Shown here piece by piece: positions 1 through 12,085 of a DNA stretch of 64,000 bases (position 1 is its first letter; every line of letters starts with the position of its first letter). Origin of the DNA: Paucibacter sediminis (GTDB taxonomy: Bacteria > Pseudomonadota > Gammaproteobacteria > Burkholderiales > Burkholderiaceae_C); assembly GCF_030254645.1 (NCBI RefSeq), contig NZ_CP116346.1, positions 4,133,001-4,197,000 of the forward strand, written 5' to 3'. The notes beneath the pieces are model-generated. The model saw only the letters and a list, made by a program, of their open reading frames with translations. It was not told the DNA's origin and searched no databases. A program made the translations under genes and the position numbers.

Positions 1-669
1 CATCCAGGCCGAGAAGCCCAGCAGCAGCCGCGTCATCAGCGGCAGCTCGGTCTTGAAGCCCGCGAACACCGCTGCAAAGGTGGGCAGTACGAAGATGTTG
101 ATGACCACCAGGGCGATCGCCATCGCCACCACCACCATGGTGGGGTAGCGCAGCGCCTGCTTGATGCGGGCGCGCGTGTCGATCTCGAACTCGAGGTGCT
201 GGCCCAGGCGCTCGAACACCTCGGTGAGGCGGCCGGTCATCTCGCCCACGCGCACCATCGCCACGTAGAAGGGCGTGAACACCTGCGGGTGGCGGGCCAT
301 CGCGGTGGAGAGTTCGCGCCCCTGGTCGAGGCTGGAACGCAGATCCTGCAGCAGGCCGATCATGGCCGGCTGCGCGGTGGAGGCCTCCAGGCCGGCGAGC
401 GCGCGCAGGATGGGCACGCCGGCCTTCTGCAGGGTGTAGAGCTGGCGCGTCATCACCAGCAGGTCCACCATGCCGACCGGGCGCGCGCGCATTGCCGCCC
501 ACCAGTCCTGCCGGGGCGCGGAGAGGCTGCTGCCGGCCGGCTTGATGTCGATCGGGATCACGCCGCCGGCGCTGAGCTGCGCGGCCACCGCGTCCATGCC
601 CTCGGCATCGATGACGCCGCTGAGCTGCTCGCCGCGGTTGTTGCGGCCGCGCCAGGCGTAGGACCTCAC
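1..669 (-). CDS. mshG: GspF/MshG-type inner-membrane platform protein, partial (C-terminus outside window)
   Basis: Inner-membrane platform protein of an MSHA-like type IV pilus or type II secretion machine; family members anchor the assembly ATPase and pilin-assembly apparatus. I read 223 codons from a GTG start at 669 (VRSYAWRGRNNRGEQ) to the window edge. The visible part holds the N-terminal cytoplasmic region and the first T2SSF domain (about residues 70-190), with the family-like stretch MTRQLYTLQKAGVPILRAL. It is followed by the start of a hydrophobic segment (MVVVAMAIALVVINIFVLP). The gene begins 5 nt after the stop of the MshE-like ATPase, so the two are surely co-transcribed. The gene is cut by the window, not truncated biologically. 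The symbol is inferred from pairing with mshE. Confidence 0.85.
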   Translation of the reverse strand, partial: MRSYAWRGRNNRGEQLSGVIDAEGMDAVAAQLSAGGVIPIDIKPAGSSLSAPRQDWWAAMRARPVGMVDLLVMTRQLYTLQKAGVPILRALAGLEASTAQPAMIGLLQDLRSSLDQGRELSTAMARHPQVFTPFYVAMVRVGEMTGRLTEVFERLGQHLEFEIDTRARIKQALRYPTMVVVAMAIALVVINIFVLPTFAAVFAGFKTELPLMTRLLLGFSAWM

Positions 670-674
670 CGGGC

Positions 675-2426
675 TCAGTCTCCGGCGTCGGTGGCGATGC
701 GCATGGCCTCGGCCACCGTGGTCTTGCCCTGGCGCACCAGCGCCAGCGCGCCATCGGCCAGGGTCTTGCCGCGCAGGCGCTCGCGCGAGGCGCGCATGAA
801 GGCCTGGCTGTCGCTGTGAGTGATGGCCAGGGCCATCTCGGTGTCGATCTCCAGCATCTCGTAGATGCCGCGCCGGCAGTGGTAACCGGTGCCGTTGCAG
901 ACCGAGCAGCCGCGCCCGCGTTGGCTCTGCAGCGGCTTGCCGTCTTCGGCGTTGGCGGCCAGCCAGGCGGCCTCCTGTGGCGAGGGCTCGTGCGGCTCGG
1001 CGCAGTTCTCGCAGATCGCGCGCAGCAGGCGCTGGGCGATCACGGCCTGCAGGCTGGTGGCCACCATGAAGGGCGGCGCGCCCATGTCCAGGAGGCGGAA
1101 GGGGGTGCTGGCGGCGTCCTTGGTGTGCAGGGTGGAGAGCACCATATGGCCGGTGATGGCGGCACGCAGGCCGATCTCGGCGGTCTCGGCATCGCGCATC
1201 TCGCCCACCAGGATCACGTCCGGGTCCTGGCGCAGGGTGGCGCGCAGCACGCGCGAGAAGCTGAGCTCGATCTTCTCGTTCACCTGCACCTGGGTCAGGC
1301 CCGGCAGGCGGTATTCGACCGGGTCTTCCACGGTGATGATCTTGTGCTGCTCGGCGTTGATCTCTGCCAGCGCGGCGTACAAGGTGGTGGTCTTGCCCGA
1401 ACCGGTGGGGCCGGTCACCAGCACCATGCCCGAGATGCGGCCCAGCAGCTCGCGAAAGCGCGCCAGCATCTCATCGGGCATGTGGATCTGGTCCAGGCGC
1501 CGGATCGCCGTGCCCTGGCCCAGCAGGCGCATCACCACCGATTCGCCATACTGGCCGGGCAGGGTGGAGAGGCGCACGTCGATGGTGCGCTCGCGCAGGC
1601 GCAGCGAGAAGCGGCCGTCCTGCGGCAGGCGCTTCTCGGAGATGTCCAGGCCGGCCATCAGCTTGAGGCGCTGGGCGATCGCCGCGGCGATGCGCTTGTC
1701 GGCCTGGGTCTGGGTCTGCAGCACGCCGTCGATGCGGTTGCGTATCAGCAGCTCGGTTTCCTGCGGCTCCACATGCACGTCCGAGGCACCCGCGGCGGCG
1801 GCGTCCTCGAACACCGATTGCAGGAGGCGCACCACCGGCGCGCCCTCCTGGCCCACGCTGGCCTGCAGGGCGCCGAAGTCGACGGCGTCGCCGATGTCCT
1901 TCTCCAGCGCCTTGGCCAGGCCGGAGATCTCCTCGCTGCGCCGGTAATGGCGGTCAAAGGCGGCGGGCAGCTGGCTCTCGGCCACCACCGCCATGCTGAT
2001 GCGGCGCTTTAGCAGCCGGCTCAGCTCGTCGAAGGCGAACAGGTCCAGCGGGTCGGCCATCGCCACCAGCAGGTAGTCGCCCTTGTCCTCCAGCACCAGG
2101 GCCTTGAAGCGGCGCGCCGGCGTCTCCGGCAGCAGGCGCACCAGATCGCTGCGGGTCGGGAAGCTCTTCAGGTTGACGAAGGGCACGCGCAGCTGGCGCG
2201 CCAGCACATGGGCGAGCGCCTCTTCGGTGATGAGGCCGGCATCGATCAGCAGCCGCCCCAGCTTCTTGCCGGTGGCGCGCTGCAGCTCCAGGCTCTGCTG
2301 CAGCTGCGCTTCGCTGATCAGCTGCTGCTGCACCAGCACATCGCCCAGGCGCAGCTTCTGCGGCCGGCCGGTGGTGTCGGGGGCGGCGGGAGTTGCTGGC
2401 GTTGCGGGATTGGCGGCGGTGTCCAT
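675..2426 (-). CDS. mshE: MshE-like pilus/secretion assembly ATPase with N-terminal MshEN c-di-GMP-binding domain
   Basis: Hexameric GspE/PilB-family ATPase that powers pilus assembly at the inner membrane. 583 aa. The N-terminus has two MshEN half-motifs, RLGDVLVQQQLISEAQLQQ (from about residue 26) and KLGRLLIDAGLITEEALAHV. In Vibrio MshE this module binds cyclic di-GMP. The ATPase core shows Walker A GPTGSGKTTT (about residue 338), Walker B with DPDVILVGEMRD, and a CxxC pair (CENC, CSVC) for a zinc-binding subdomain. The middle segment (VFEDAAAAGASDVHVEP, LKLMAGLDISEKRLPQDGRF) closely resembles MshE as I remember it. It lies between a second GspE-type ATPase (6 nt upstream) and mshG. Activity is therefore probably controlled by c-di-GMP. 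Confidence 0.9.
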   Translation of the reverse strand: MDTAANPATPATPAAPDTTGRPQKLRLGDVLVQQQLISEAQLQQSLELQRATGKKLGRLLIDAGLITEEALAHVLARQLRVPFVNLKSFPTRSDLVRLLPETPARRFKALVLEDKGDYLLVAMADPLDLFAFDELSRLLKRRISMAVVAESQLPAAFDRHYRRSEEISGLAKALEKDIGDAVDFGALQASVGQEGAPVVRLLQSVFEDAAAAGASDVHVEPQETELLIRNRIDGVLQTQTQADKRIAAAIAQRLKLMAGLDISEKRLPQDGRFSLRLRERTIDVRLSTLPGQYGESVVMRLLGQGTAIRRLDQIHMPDEMLARFRELLGRISGMVLVTGPTGSGKTTTLYAALAEINAEQHKIITVEDPVEYRLPGLTQVQVNEKIELSFSRVLRATLRQDPDVILVGEMRDAETAEIGLRAAITGHMVLSTLHTKDAASTPFRLLDMGAPPFMVATSLQAVIAQRLLRAICENCAEPHEPSPQEAAWLAANAEDGKPLQSQRGRGCSVCNGTGYHCRRGIYEMLEIDTEMALAITHSDSQAFMRASRERLRGKTLADGALALVRQGKTTVAEAMRIATDAGD

Positions 2427-2432
2427 GCCGGC

Positions 2433-4964
2433 TCAGTTGTTGCTGGTGGCCCGCACCTCGGCGAGCGTGGTGATGCCCTGCAGCACCTTGACGATGCCGT
2501 CCTGGCGCAGCGTGCGCATGCCCTCGGCCATGCCGGCCTGCTGGATCTCCTCGGCGCGCGCGCCGGTCTGGATCAGGCGGCGTATCGGCCGCGTCACGCT
2601 CAGCAGCTCATGCAGGCCGGCGCGGCCCTTGAAGCCGGTCTGGTCGCACTGCGTGCAGCCGGGGCTGTGGAAATGCATCAGCTGGCCGTTCACGCCATGC
2701 TCGGTCAGCCAGCCGGCCAGCAGCGCCTCGCGCGTCGGGCGCTGGTCGGCGGCGAAGGCATGCAGGTAGTCGTCCATCAGCTCGGTCAGCGCGGCCTCGC
2801 CGATGGGCTCGGAGCGGCGGCAGCTGGGGCACAGGCGGCGCACCAGGCGCTGCGCCAGCACGGCCAGCAGCGAGTCGGCGAAGTTGAACGGGTCCATGCC
2901 CATGTCCAGCAGGCGCGTGACGGTCTCGGGCGCGCTGTTGGTGTGCAGGGTGGAGAGCACCAGGTGGCCGGTCAGCGAGGCTTCCACGGCGATCTGCGCG
3001 GTCTCTTCGTCGCGGATCTCGCCCACCATGATCACATCGGGATCGGCGCGCAGGAAGGCGCGCAGGGCCTTGGCAAAGGTCCAGTCGATCTTGGGATTCA
3101 CCTGCACCTGGCGCAGGCCGGGCTGGGTGATTTCGACCGGGTCCTCGGCGGTCCAGATCTTGCGCTCGGGCGTGTTGATCTGACTCAGCACCGAGTGCAG
3201 GGTGGTGGTCTTGCCCGAGCCGGTTGGGCCGACGCACAGCACCATGCCATAGGGGCGCTGCACCGCGGCCTCGAGCTCGCGGCGGTTGTGCGGCGAGAGG
3301 CCCAGCTTGTCGATCGGGATCGGCTTGGCCGAGGCCAGGATGCGCATCACCACGTCTTCCAGGCCGTTGCTGGTGGGAACGGTGGCGACGCGCAGCTCCA
3401 GTTTGTGCTGGGGCGAGAAGCGCGCGAAATTGATCTTGCCGTCCTGCGGCTTGCGGCGCTCGGAGATGTCGAGGTCGCACATGATCTTGATGCGCGCGAT
3501 CATGGCGCTGCGATAGGTGTGCGGCAGCTCCAGATAGGGATGCAGCGCGCCATCCTTGCGGAAGCGGATCTTGAGCTTCTCGCGCCCCGGGTGGGTCTCG
3601 ATATGGATGTCGGACACGCCCTGCGCATGCGCTTCGATGATCATGGTGTTGATCATGCGCACCAGCGAGTTGTCGCTCTGCTCGATCGGGCTCTCGTCTT
3701 CGCGCGAGCTGCTTGCCAGGCCTTCGCGCTCCAGCGTCTCGACCAGCTTGTCGGCGTTGTCGAGCTCGAAATCGGCCTGCAGCGTCGGCAGCCCGAAGTC
3801 GCGGCTGCCGATCGGCTCGGAGCCGAAGCGGCCATAGGCGGCCGGGATCGCAAAGGCCAGGCTGCCCAGCTTGGCCAGCGTGGGCACGAGCTTGAGCTGG
3901 GAGACGAACTCGGCCTCGTCGATGGCGTCGCGCCGCGTCGGGTCCTCCATCGCCACGATCAGCTTGCCCTCGCGCAGCACCAGCGGCAGGATCTCAAGGC
4001 GCTTGGCCACCGACAGCGGCAGCTTGCGGATGGCGTCGGGCTCGACCGGGAAATGCTCCACGTCGACGAGCGGATAGCCCATCTTGCGCGCCAGCGCCGA
4101 CTGCAGCTGCTGGCGGCTCACGATGCCCTTGCGCACCAGCAGCTCGCCCAGCGGCACCGAGCGGTCCATGCGTTGCTGGGCCAGCGCGTCGTCAAGCTGC
4201 TGCTGCGACACCAGGTCCAGCGCCAGCAGGGCCTCGCCGATGCGCACCATGGGCATGCGGGCCTGCTGCTCGATCGCCTGCAGCAGCTGATCGGCGGTGA
4301 CGATCTGCTGCGCCACCAGGATGTCGCCGACGCGGCGGCTGCGCAGCTGCAGCTGCTCGCGTGCGGCTTCCTCGACCTGCTCCTCGGTGGCCAGGGCGTC
4401 CTGGACCAGCACCTCGCCGATGCGCTCACCGAGCTCGAAGTTGCCCAGCACCTCGCGCGGTATGAAGATGCAGCGCACCGCATCGTTGCCCTCGCTCAGC
4501 GGCGGGAACAGGAACAGGCCGTTGTGGTCGTGGCAATGGCCGATGGTGCTGCCGCTGATCTCGCCGCCGCCGTTGAAATGCACCTTGAAGCTGCTGCGCG
4601 GACGCTGGTCCAGGCTCAGGCGCACATCGGGCTGGTCGGTCTCGCGCGGCGCGGCCGGGATCACCCGCATCAGCTTGAGCGCGCGGATCTGCCCGAACTT
4701 CACCATCATGGCGTTGCGCGCCGGCGGCACGTTCACCTGCAGGGTGCGTTCGGCCGCCGAGATCTGCAGCACCGAGCCGACCGTGCGGCTGTTGTTGATG
4801 CCGATGATCTCGCAGGCCTCCGGGCCCAGGTGCGGGCTGGGCTCGGGGTAGGCGGCAAAGGGCGGGGTGGGCCAGTGGAACTGCGCGTCGGGCGCCGCGT
4901 CGGAGCCGCTGTCTGGCTTGGGCGCATAGGGCCAGCTCAGTGGGGCGGACAGATCTGCGGACAT
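2433..4964 (-). CDS. GspE/PilB-family ATPase with long N-terminal region containing multiple MshEN modules
   Basis: A second, 843-aa secretion/pilus ATPase in the same operon as mshE. Start chosen at 4964 (MSADLSAPLSWPYAP), which has AGGAG 8 nt upstream; an in-frame start 25 codons further up lacks support. Residues 1 to about 180 form an unusual region (FKVHFNGGGEISGSTIGHCH) I cannot assign. Next come four consecutive MshEN-like half-motifs: RIGEVLVQDALATEEQVEE, RVGDILVAQQIVTADQLLQ, RIGEALLALDLVSQQQLDD and PLGELLVRKGIVSRQQLQS. The ATPase core has Walker A GPTGSGKTTT (about residue 580), Walker B DPDVIMVGEIRD, and zinc CxxC pairs (CPSC, CTQC). Family members energise pilin or pseudopilin assembly. 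The doubled MshEN array suggests more than one c-di-GMP contact or a c-di-GMP-tuned switch (inference). Confidence 0.85.
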   Translation of the reverse strand: MSADLSAPLSWPYAPKPDSGSDAAPDAQFHWPTPPFAAYPEPSPHLGPEACEIIGINNSRTVGSVLQISAAERTLQVNVPPARNAMMVKFGQIRALKLMRVIPAAPRETDQPDVRLSLDQRPRSSFKVHFNGGGEISGSTIGHCHDHNGLFLFPPLSEGNDAVRCIFIPREVLGNFELGERIGEVLVQDALATEEQVEEAAREQLQLRSRRVGDILVAQQIVTADQLLQAIEQQARMPMVRIGEALLALDLVSQQQLDDALAQQRMDRSVPLGELLVRKGIVSRQQLQSALARKMGYPLVDVEHFPVEPDAIRKLPLSVAKRLEILPLVLREGKLIVAMEDPTRRDAIDEAEFVSQLKLVPTLAKLGSLAFAIPAAYGRFGSEPIGSRDFGLPTLQADFELDNADKLVETLEREGLASSSREDESPIEQSDNSLVRMINTMIIEAHAQGVSDIHIETHPGREKLKIRFRKDGALHPYLELPHTYRSAMIARIKIMCDLDISERRKPQDGKINFARFSPQHKLELRVATVPTSNGLEDVVMRILASAKPIPIDKLGLSPHNRRELEAAVQRPYGMVLCVGPTGSGKTTTLHSVLSQINTPERKIWTAEDPVEITQPGLRQVQVNPKIDWTFAKALRAFLRADPDVIMVGEIRDEETAQIAVEASLTGHLVLSTLHTNSAPETVTRLLDMGMDPFNFADSLLAVLAQRLVRRLCPSCRRSEPIGEAALTELMDDYLHAFAADQRPTREALLAGWLTEHGVNGQLMHFHSPGCTQCDQTGFKGRAGLHELLSVTRPIRRLIQTGARAEEIQQAGMAEGMRTLRQDGIVKVLQGITTLAEVRATSNN

Positions 4965-5155
4965 CGCGTGGCTCCTGCGGGAAATCGTTGGGCTGGACGG
5001 GCAGGGCGATGCAAGCGCCACGGCACCTCGTGCCCGCATGCTAAGGCCTGGGCGGCCCTTTCATCGGCGGATTTGGCGCGCAGCGCCCACTCATTTCGGC
5101 GGTCACCCGGTAACAACCCGCATGGGTCGGTGGGCAGGTTTTGGCATGATGTTCA

Positions 5156-5173
5156 CAAATTATCGATAAATTG
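5156..5173. promoter_or_regulatory. Inverted repeat in the divergent promoter region (candidate operator)
   Basis: An 18-bp near-palindrome (16 of 18 positions symmetric) around the perfect 10-bp core TTATCGATAA at 5160-5169. It lies just upstream of the winged-helix regulator at 5195 and in the 230-bp gap to the divergent ATPase operon. AT-rich symmetry in an otherwise GC-rich gap, next to a DNA-binding protein gene, suggests an autoregulatory operator. No binding data can be seen from sequence. Confidence 0.4.
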
Positions 5174-5194
5174 CAATCCTTGCCCGCCCCCCTC

Positions 5195-5724
5195 ATGCCC
5201 GCCTCCAAACTCAAAGCCGCGGGCCGCCAGAGCGCCGGCGGCATCGTCTCCTCCTCGCATCTGGTGTCGCCGCGCAGCCTCGAGCTGAGCGAATTCGAGT
5301 TCGGCCTCATCGTGGCCTGGAACGCCTTCTCGCGCTGGGCCATGCGCTGCATGGCGGCGGCCGGCCGCGGCGATCTGGCCATCACCGATGTGCTGGTGCT
5401 GCACCATGTGAACCACCGGGCGCGCAACAAGAAGCTGGCCGACATCTGCTTCGTGCTCAATTACGAGGACACCCATGTGGTGGCCTATGCGCTGAAGAAG
5501 CTGCTGGCGGCCGGCCTGGTGGCCGCCGAGAAGCAGGGCAAGGAGGTGTTCTACACCCCCACCGCCGAGGGCGAGGCCCTGGTGGAGCGCTACCGCGAGG
5601 TGCGCGAGACCTGCCTGATGGACAACTTCGAGCAGGAGCTGAACCACGACATCGGCGCCAACGCGCGCCTGCTGCGCAGCATGTCGGGCATGTATGACCA
5701 GGCGGCGCGTGCCGCCAGCTCGCT

Positions 5725-5728
<4 letters not shown>
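5195..5728 (+). CDS. Winged-helix (MarR-like) transcriptional regulator
   Basis: 177-aa predicted DNA-binding regulator of the winged-helix family annotated as MarR-like (COG5631 type). Recognisable family blocks are [20 protein letters not shown] near the N-terminus, then [20 protein letters not shown] and [19 protein letters not shown], which form the helix-turn-helix and recognition helix, and a wing with [17 protein letters not shown] at 5195 is preferred; an in-frame TTG at 5171 sits inside the palindrome. Its stop overlaps the GTG of the 5-oxoprolinase gene by 4 nt, so it heads the pyroglutamate operon and probably regulates it. Effector unknown. Confidence 0.8.
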
Positions 5729-9380
<3,652 letters not shown>

Positions 9381-9384
<4 letters not shown>

Positions 9385-10028
9385 AGAGCGGCACCATCTT
9401 GCTGACGGGCTTCGAGCCCTTCGGCGGCGAGCACATCAACCCCTCCTGGGAGGTGGCGCGGGCGCTGGACGGTGAGCAGGTGGCCGGCGCCCGCGTGCTG
9501 GCCTGGCAGCTGCCCTGCGTGTTCGGCGCGGCGCTGCAGAGCCTGGCCAAGGCGCTGGCCCAACATCAGCCCCAGCTAGTGCTGGCGCTGGGCCAGGCCG
9601 CCGGGCGCAGCGAACTCTCGGTGGAGCGCGTGGCCATCAATGTGGATGACGCCCGCATCGCCGACAACCAGGGCAGCCAGCCGATCGACGAGGCGGTGAT
9701 CGCGGATGCGCCGGCGGCCTACTTCTCGACCCTGCCGATCAAGTCCATGGTGGCGGCGCTGCGCGTGGCGGGCTATCCGGCGGGCATCTCGCAGAGCGCC
9801 GGCACCTTCGTCTGCAACCATGTGTTCTACGGCATGCAGCACCAGCTCGCCGGCAGCGCCGTGCGCAGCGGCTTCATGCACATCCCCCTGCTGCCCCAGC
9901 AGGCGGCGCTGCACCCGGGCCAGCCCAGCATGGCGCTCGAGACCATGATCACCGGCGTGCGCTTGGCGCTGGGCGTGGCCTGGCGCGTCAGGAACGATGT
10001 GCGCCAGGGCGGTGGCACGATCGCCTGA
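9381..10028 (+). CDS. pcp: Pyrrolidone-carboxylate peptidase (pyroglutamyl peptidase I)
   Basis: Cysteine peptidase that removes N-terminal pyroglutamate from peptides, giving free 5-oxoproline. 215 aa, normal for peptidase family C15. N-terminal signature [20 protein letters not shown]. The catalytic triad is visible as Glu82 (SVERVAIN), Cys145 ([12 protein letters not shown]) and His167 (GFMHIPLLP). ATG overlaps the stop of the 5-oxoprolinase gene (ATGA), so the two are translationally coupled and act in sequence: peptide-bound pyroglutamate to free pyroglutamate to glutamate. Confidence 0.95.
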
Positions 10029-10037
10029 GGGCGCGCG

Positions 10038-10235
10038 CTACTCGTTCTCGCTGTAGCTGCGCCAGCGCTCGGTAGCCCGGCGCATCAGCGCCAGCTGGTC
10101 GACGATGCGCGGGCAGGCGTCGCAGGCCATCATGTGCAGCCGCAAGGCCAGGCGCTCGCGCCAGGGCAGTTGCAGCTCCTGCGCTTGCATGACCAGCAGG
10201 CTGACTTCCTTGCAGGTGCGCTTCAACAACGACAT
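10038..10235 (-). CDS. Small zinc-finger (zf-HC2-like) anti-sigma factor
   Basis: 65-aa protein. Start set at 10235 (MSLLKRTCKEVSLL), with AAGGAG upstream and a TGATG overlap with the stop of the ECF sigma gene. A longer in-frame start would read through the sigma gene. It contains HMMACDACP (His followed by CxxC) at about residues 35-43, the zinc-ligand pattern of the ZAS/zf-HC2 anti-sigma fold. It has no membrane segment and so is likely a soluble, metal- or redox-responsive anti-sigma. Translational coupling to the sigma factor and its position facing the bufferin operon suggest it gates that operon. Function is inferred from fold pattern and context. Confidence 0.75.
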   Translation of the reverse strand: MSLLKRTCKEVSLLVMQAQELQLPWRERLALRLHMMACDACPRIVDQLALMRRATERWRSYSENE

Positions 10236-10801
10236 CAGGACTCCTTGGCGAGCTGCGCGCCCGAAAACCAGTTCAGCTGCAGGCATTCCCGCAAGCGCAG
10301 GCGGGCTCGGTGCAGCATCACCCAGAGATTGGTCGGGCTGATCGCGAGTTCCTTACAGATCTCGTCGGTCTCCAGCTCCAGCCATTCGCGCATCATGAAG
10401 AGCCGGCCCTGTTGCCCCGGCAGCAGCTCCACACAGGCCTCCAGCACGCGCATGAAGTCCACTTGCCGCAGCGCATGCTCGGGGTCGCCCCAGTCCTGCG
10501 GCTGATCGCGCCAGTGGCCGGTGCTGTCGAACAACTCGTCCTCGATCGGCTCGTCGTCCTCGCGCGTGGTGGACAGCTCCCGGCTGTTGCGGCGGATCTG
10601 GTCGATCAGCTTGTGCTTGAGGATGCCGATCAGCCAGGTCTTGAGCTGCGACTGGCCGGCAAAGGTCTGCGGCCGCTCGATCGCGGCCAGCAGGGTGTCC
10701 GACACCGCGTCCTCGGCCCAGGCGGCATTGCGCAATTGCAGGCGCGCGTATTTCAGCAGCTGCGGTCGCAGGCGTTCGAGTTCGGCGGAGAAATCAGCCA
10801 T
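10235..10801 (-). CDS. ECF-type RNA polymerase sigma factor
   Basis: 188-aa group 4 sigma factor with only regions 2 and 4. Region 2 runs through AWAEDAVSDTLLAAIERP and LKTWLIGILKHKLIDQIRR. Region 4 covers LPGQQGRLFMMREWLELE to AISPTNLWVMLHRARLRL, the helix-turn-helix that reads the -35 box. Start ATG at 10801 (MADFSAELERLRPQLL). A small zf-HC2 anti-sigma follows with a TGATG overlap. The divergently transcribed bufferin operon begins 129 bp away, so it is the likely target. The arrangement matches, from memory, the SigF-regulated bufferin operon of Caulobacter and the RpoQ-controlled gigPABT (gold-induced) operon of Cupriavidus metallidurans. Confidence 0.92.
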   Translation of the reverse strand: MADFSAELERLRPQLLKYARLQLRNAAWAEDAVSDTLLAAIERPQTFAGQSQLKTWLIGILKHKLIDQIRRNSRELSTTREDDEPIEDELFDSTGHWRDQPQDWGDPEHALRQVDFMRVLEACVELLPGQQGRLFMMREWLELETDEICKELAISPTNLWVMLHRARLRLRECLQLNWFSGAQLAKES

Positions 10802-10836
10802 CGGCGATCCGGAAGAATGATTTTGTGGGCCCGAGT

Positions 10837-10864
10837 GTAAGGACTGGACGCTCGCTTGCGACAC
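10837..10864 (+). promoter_or_regulatory. Candidate ECF-sigma promoter for the bufferin operon
   Basis: GTAAGG at 10837-10842, exactly 16 nt spacing, then CGACAC at 10859-10864. This has the layout of ECF promoters with a GTAA-type -35 and CG-starting -10 element. The predicted start would lie about 60 nt upstream of the bufA ATG at 10931. It sits in the gap between the sigma gene and the operon it should control. Support is pattern only; no second copy is seen upstream of the sigma gene. Confidence 0.45.
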
Positions 10865-10930
10865 AAGGCTGGCGACGCGATGATGCGTCACTCCAGCAAC
10901 CCTCTCTTTATTCAACACGGAGACTTTTCC

Positions 10931-11212
10931 ATGTCCACCAACAAGCTGATCTCTTCCGCCCTGCTCGCCGCCCTGACGCTCGGCGCCGTCGGCCAGGCCG
11001 TGGCTGCCGACGACAAGGCCGCCAAGGAAAAATGCTTCGGCATCGTCAAGGCCGGGCAGAACGACTGCGCCAACCTGAGCGGCAGCCACTCTTGCGCCGG
11101 GCAGGCCAAGACCGATGGCTCGCCGGACGAGTGGAAGTACGTGGCCAAGGGCAGCTGCAAGAAGGAAATGGGCCTGACGGCCGAGGAAGCCAAGGCCAAG
11201 CTGAAGAAGTAA
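10931..11212 (+). CDS. bufA: Bufferin-type precursor peptide (DUF2282, BufA/GigP-like)
   Basis: 93-aa secreted precursor of a ribosomally made, post-translationally modified metal-binding peptide. A clear Sec signal peptide (residues 1-25, MSTNKLISSALLAALTLGAV, cleavage after AVA) precedes a small lysine-rich core. The core carries four cysteines at 35, 46, 55 and 76 (KEKCFGIVK, GQNDCANL, GSHSCAGQ, KGSCKKEM), the hallmark of DUF2282. In characterised bufferins the MNIO enzyme converts some of these Cys to thiooxazoles that chelate copper. GGAG lies upstream of the ATG. Next downstream are the DUF692 and DUF2063 genes, exactly the biosynthetic pair expected. Which Cys are modified here cannot be told from sequence. 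Confidence 0.92.
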   Translation: MSTNKLISSALLAALTLGAVGQAVAADDKAAKEKCFGIVKAGQNDCANLSGSHSCAGQAKTDGSPDEWKYVAKGSCKKEMGLTAEEAKAKLKK

Positions 11213-11233
11213 GCCGGCCAACCAGCAGCCACC

Positions 11234-12085
11234 ATGAAGCATCTGGGCATAGGCTGGCGACAGCCGCATTACGCGCAACTGCTGGAAGAGCGGCCGGCGC
11301 TGGGGTTCATCGAGGTGCACTCGGAGAACTTCTTCGCCGCCGGCGGCGCCAGCCGCCAGTTGCTGCGCGATGCGCGCGCCAGCTATGCGCTGAGCCTGCA
11401 TGGCGTGGGCCTGGCGCTGGGTTCGGCCTGCGGGCTGGATGCCTGGCATCTGGAGCGCCTGGCCGAGCTGGTGGCGGACGTGCAGCCCCTGCGGGTGTCC
11501 GACCACGCCAGCTTTGCCCGCGTGCAGCTGAGTGGCGAGGTGTCGCATGGCAACGACCTGCTGCCGATTGCCTTCAACGATGACAGCCTGGCGCTGATGC
11601 TGCGCCATGTGGACCAGGTGCAGCAGCGCCTGGGCCGGCAGCTGCTGGTGGAGAACCTCAGCGCCTACCTGGGCTGGCAGGGCGACACCCTGGCCGAACC
11701 CGAGTTCTTCAACGAGCTGACGCGGCGCAGCGGCTGCGGCCTGCTGCTGGACGTCAACAACCTGGTGGTGAATGCGCTCAACGAGGGCGACTCGGAGGCG
11801 CAAGCGGCCGCGCGTGCCTCGGCCTGGGTGGATGCGATCAGCCCCGGCACGGTGGGCGAGATCCACCTGGCCGGCTATGCGCGCACACCGGACCTGGTGA
11901 TCGACGACCATGGCAGCCGCGTGCATGCACCCGTCTGGCAGGTCTATCGCCATGCGCTGCAGCGCCTCGGGCCGCTGCCCAGCCTGATCGAGTGGGACAC
12001 CGATGTGCCCGCGCTGGCCGTGCTGCTGGACGAGGCCGCCATGGCCCAGGCCTGCATGGCCGAGCTGACACCGGTGGAGGCCTGA
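11234..12085 (+). CDS. bufB: Multinuclear non-heme iron oxidase (MNIO, DUF692), bufferin-modifying enzyme BufB
   Basis: 283-aa TIM-barrel enzyme of the DUF692 (MNIO) family, which uses two or three iron ions to oxidise cysteines in precursor peptides. Likely metal ligands are spread along the chain: GFIEVHSENFF (about residues 23-33), SLHGVGL, RVSDHASF, LLVENLSAY, GLLLDVNNL, GEIHLAGY and SLIEWDTD. It starts 21 nt after bufA, and its stop overlaps the ATG of the DUF2063 gene (TGATG), so the enzyme and its partner are coupled. It should act in the cytoplasm on the BufA precursor before Sec export. Equivalent to gigA of Cupriavidus as I recall. Confidence 0.93.
   Translation: MKHLGIGWRQPHYAQLLEERPALGFIEVHSENFFAAGGASRQLLRDARASYALSLHGVGLALGSACGLDAWHLERLAELVADVQPLRVSDHASFARVQLSGEVSHGNDLLPIAFNDDSLALMLRHVDQVQQRLGRQLLVENLSAYLGWQGDTLAEPEFFNELTRRSGCGLLLDVNNLVVNALNEGDSEAQAAARASAWVDAISPGTVGEIHLAGYARTPDLVIDDHGSRVHAPVWQVYRHALQRLGPLPSLIEWDTDVPALAVLLDEAAMAQACMAELTPVEA

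Noticed and set aside
2208-5288. 1026-aa open frame on the plus strand
   Set aside because: Antisense shadow of the two GspE-type ATPases; His/Gln/Ala-rich composition typical of reverse frames in GC-rich genes, no recognisable domain.
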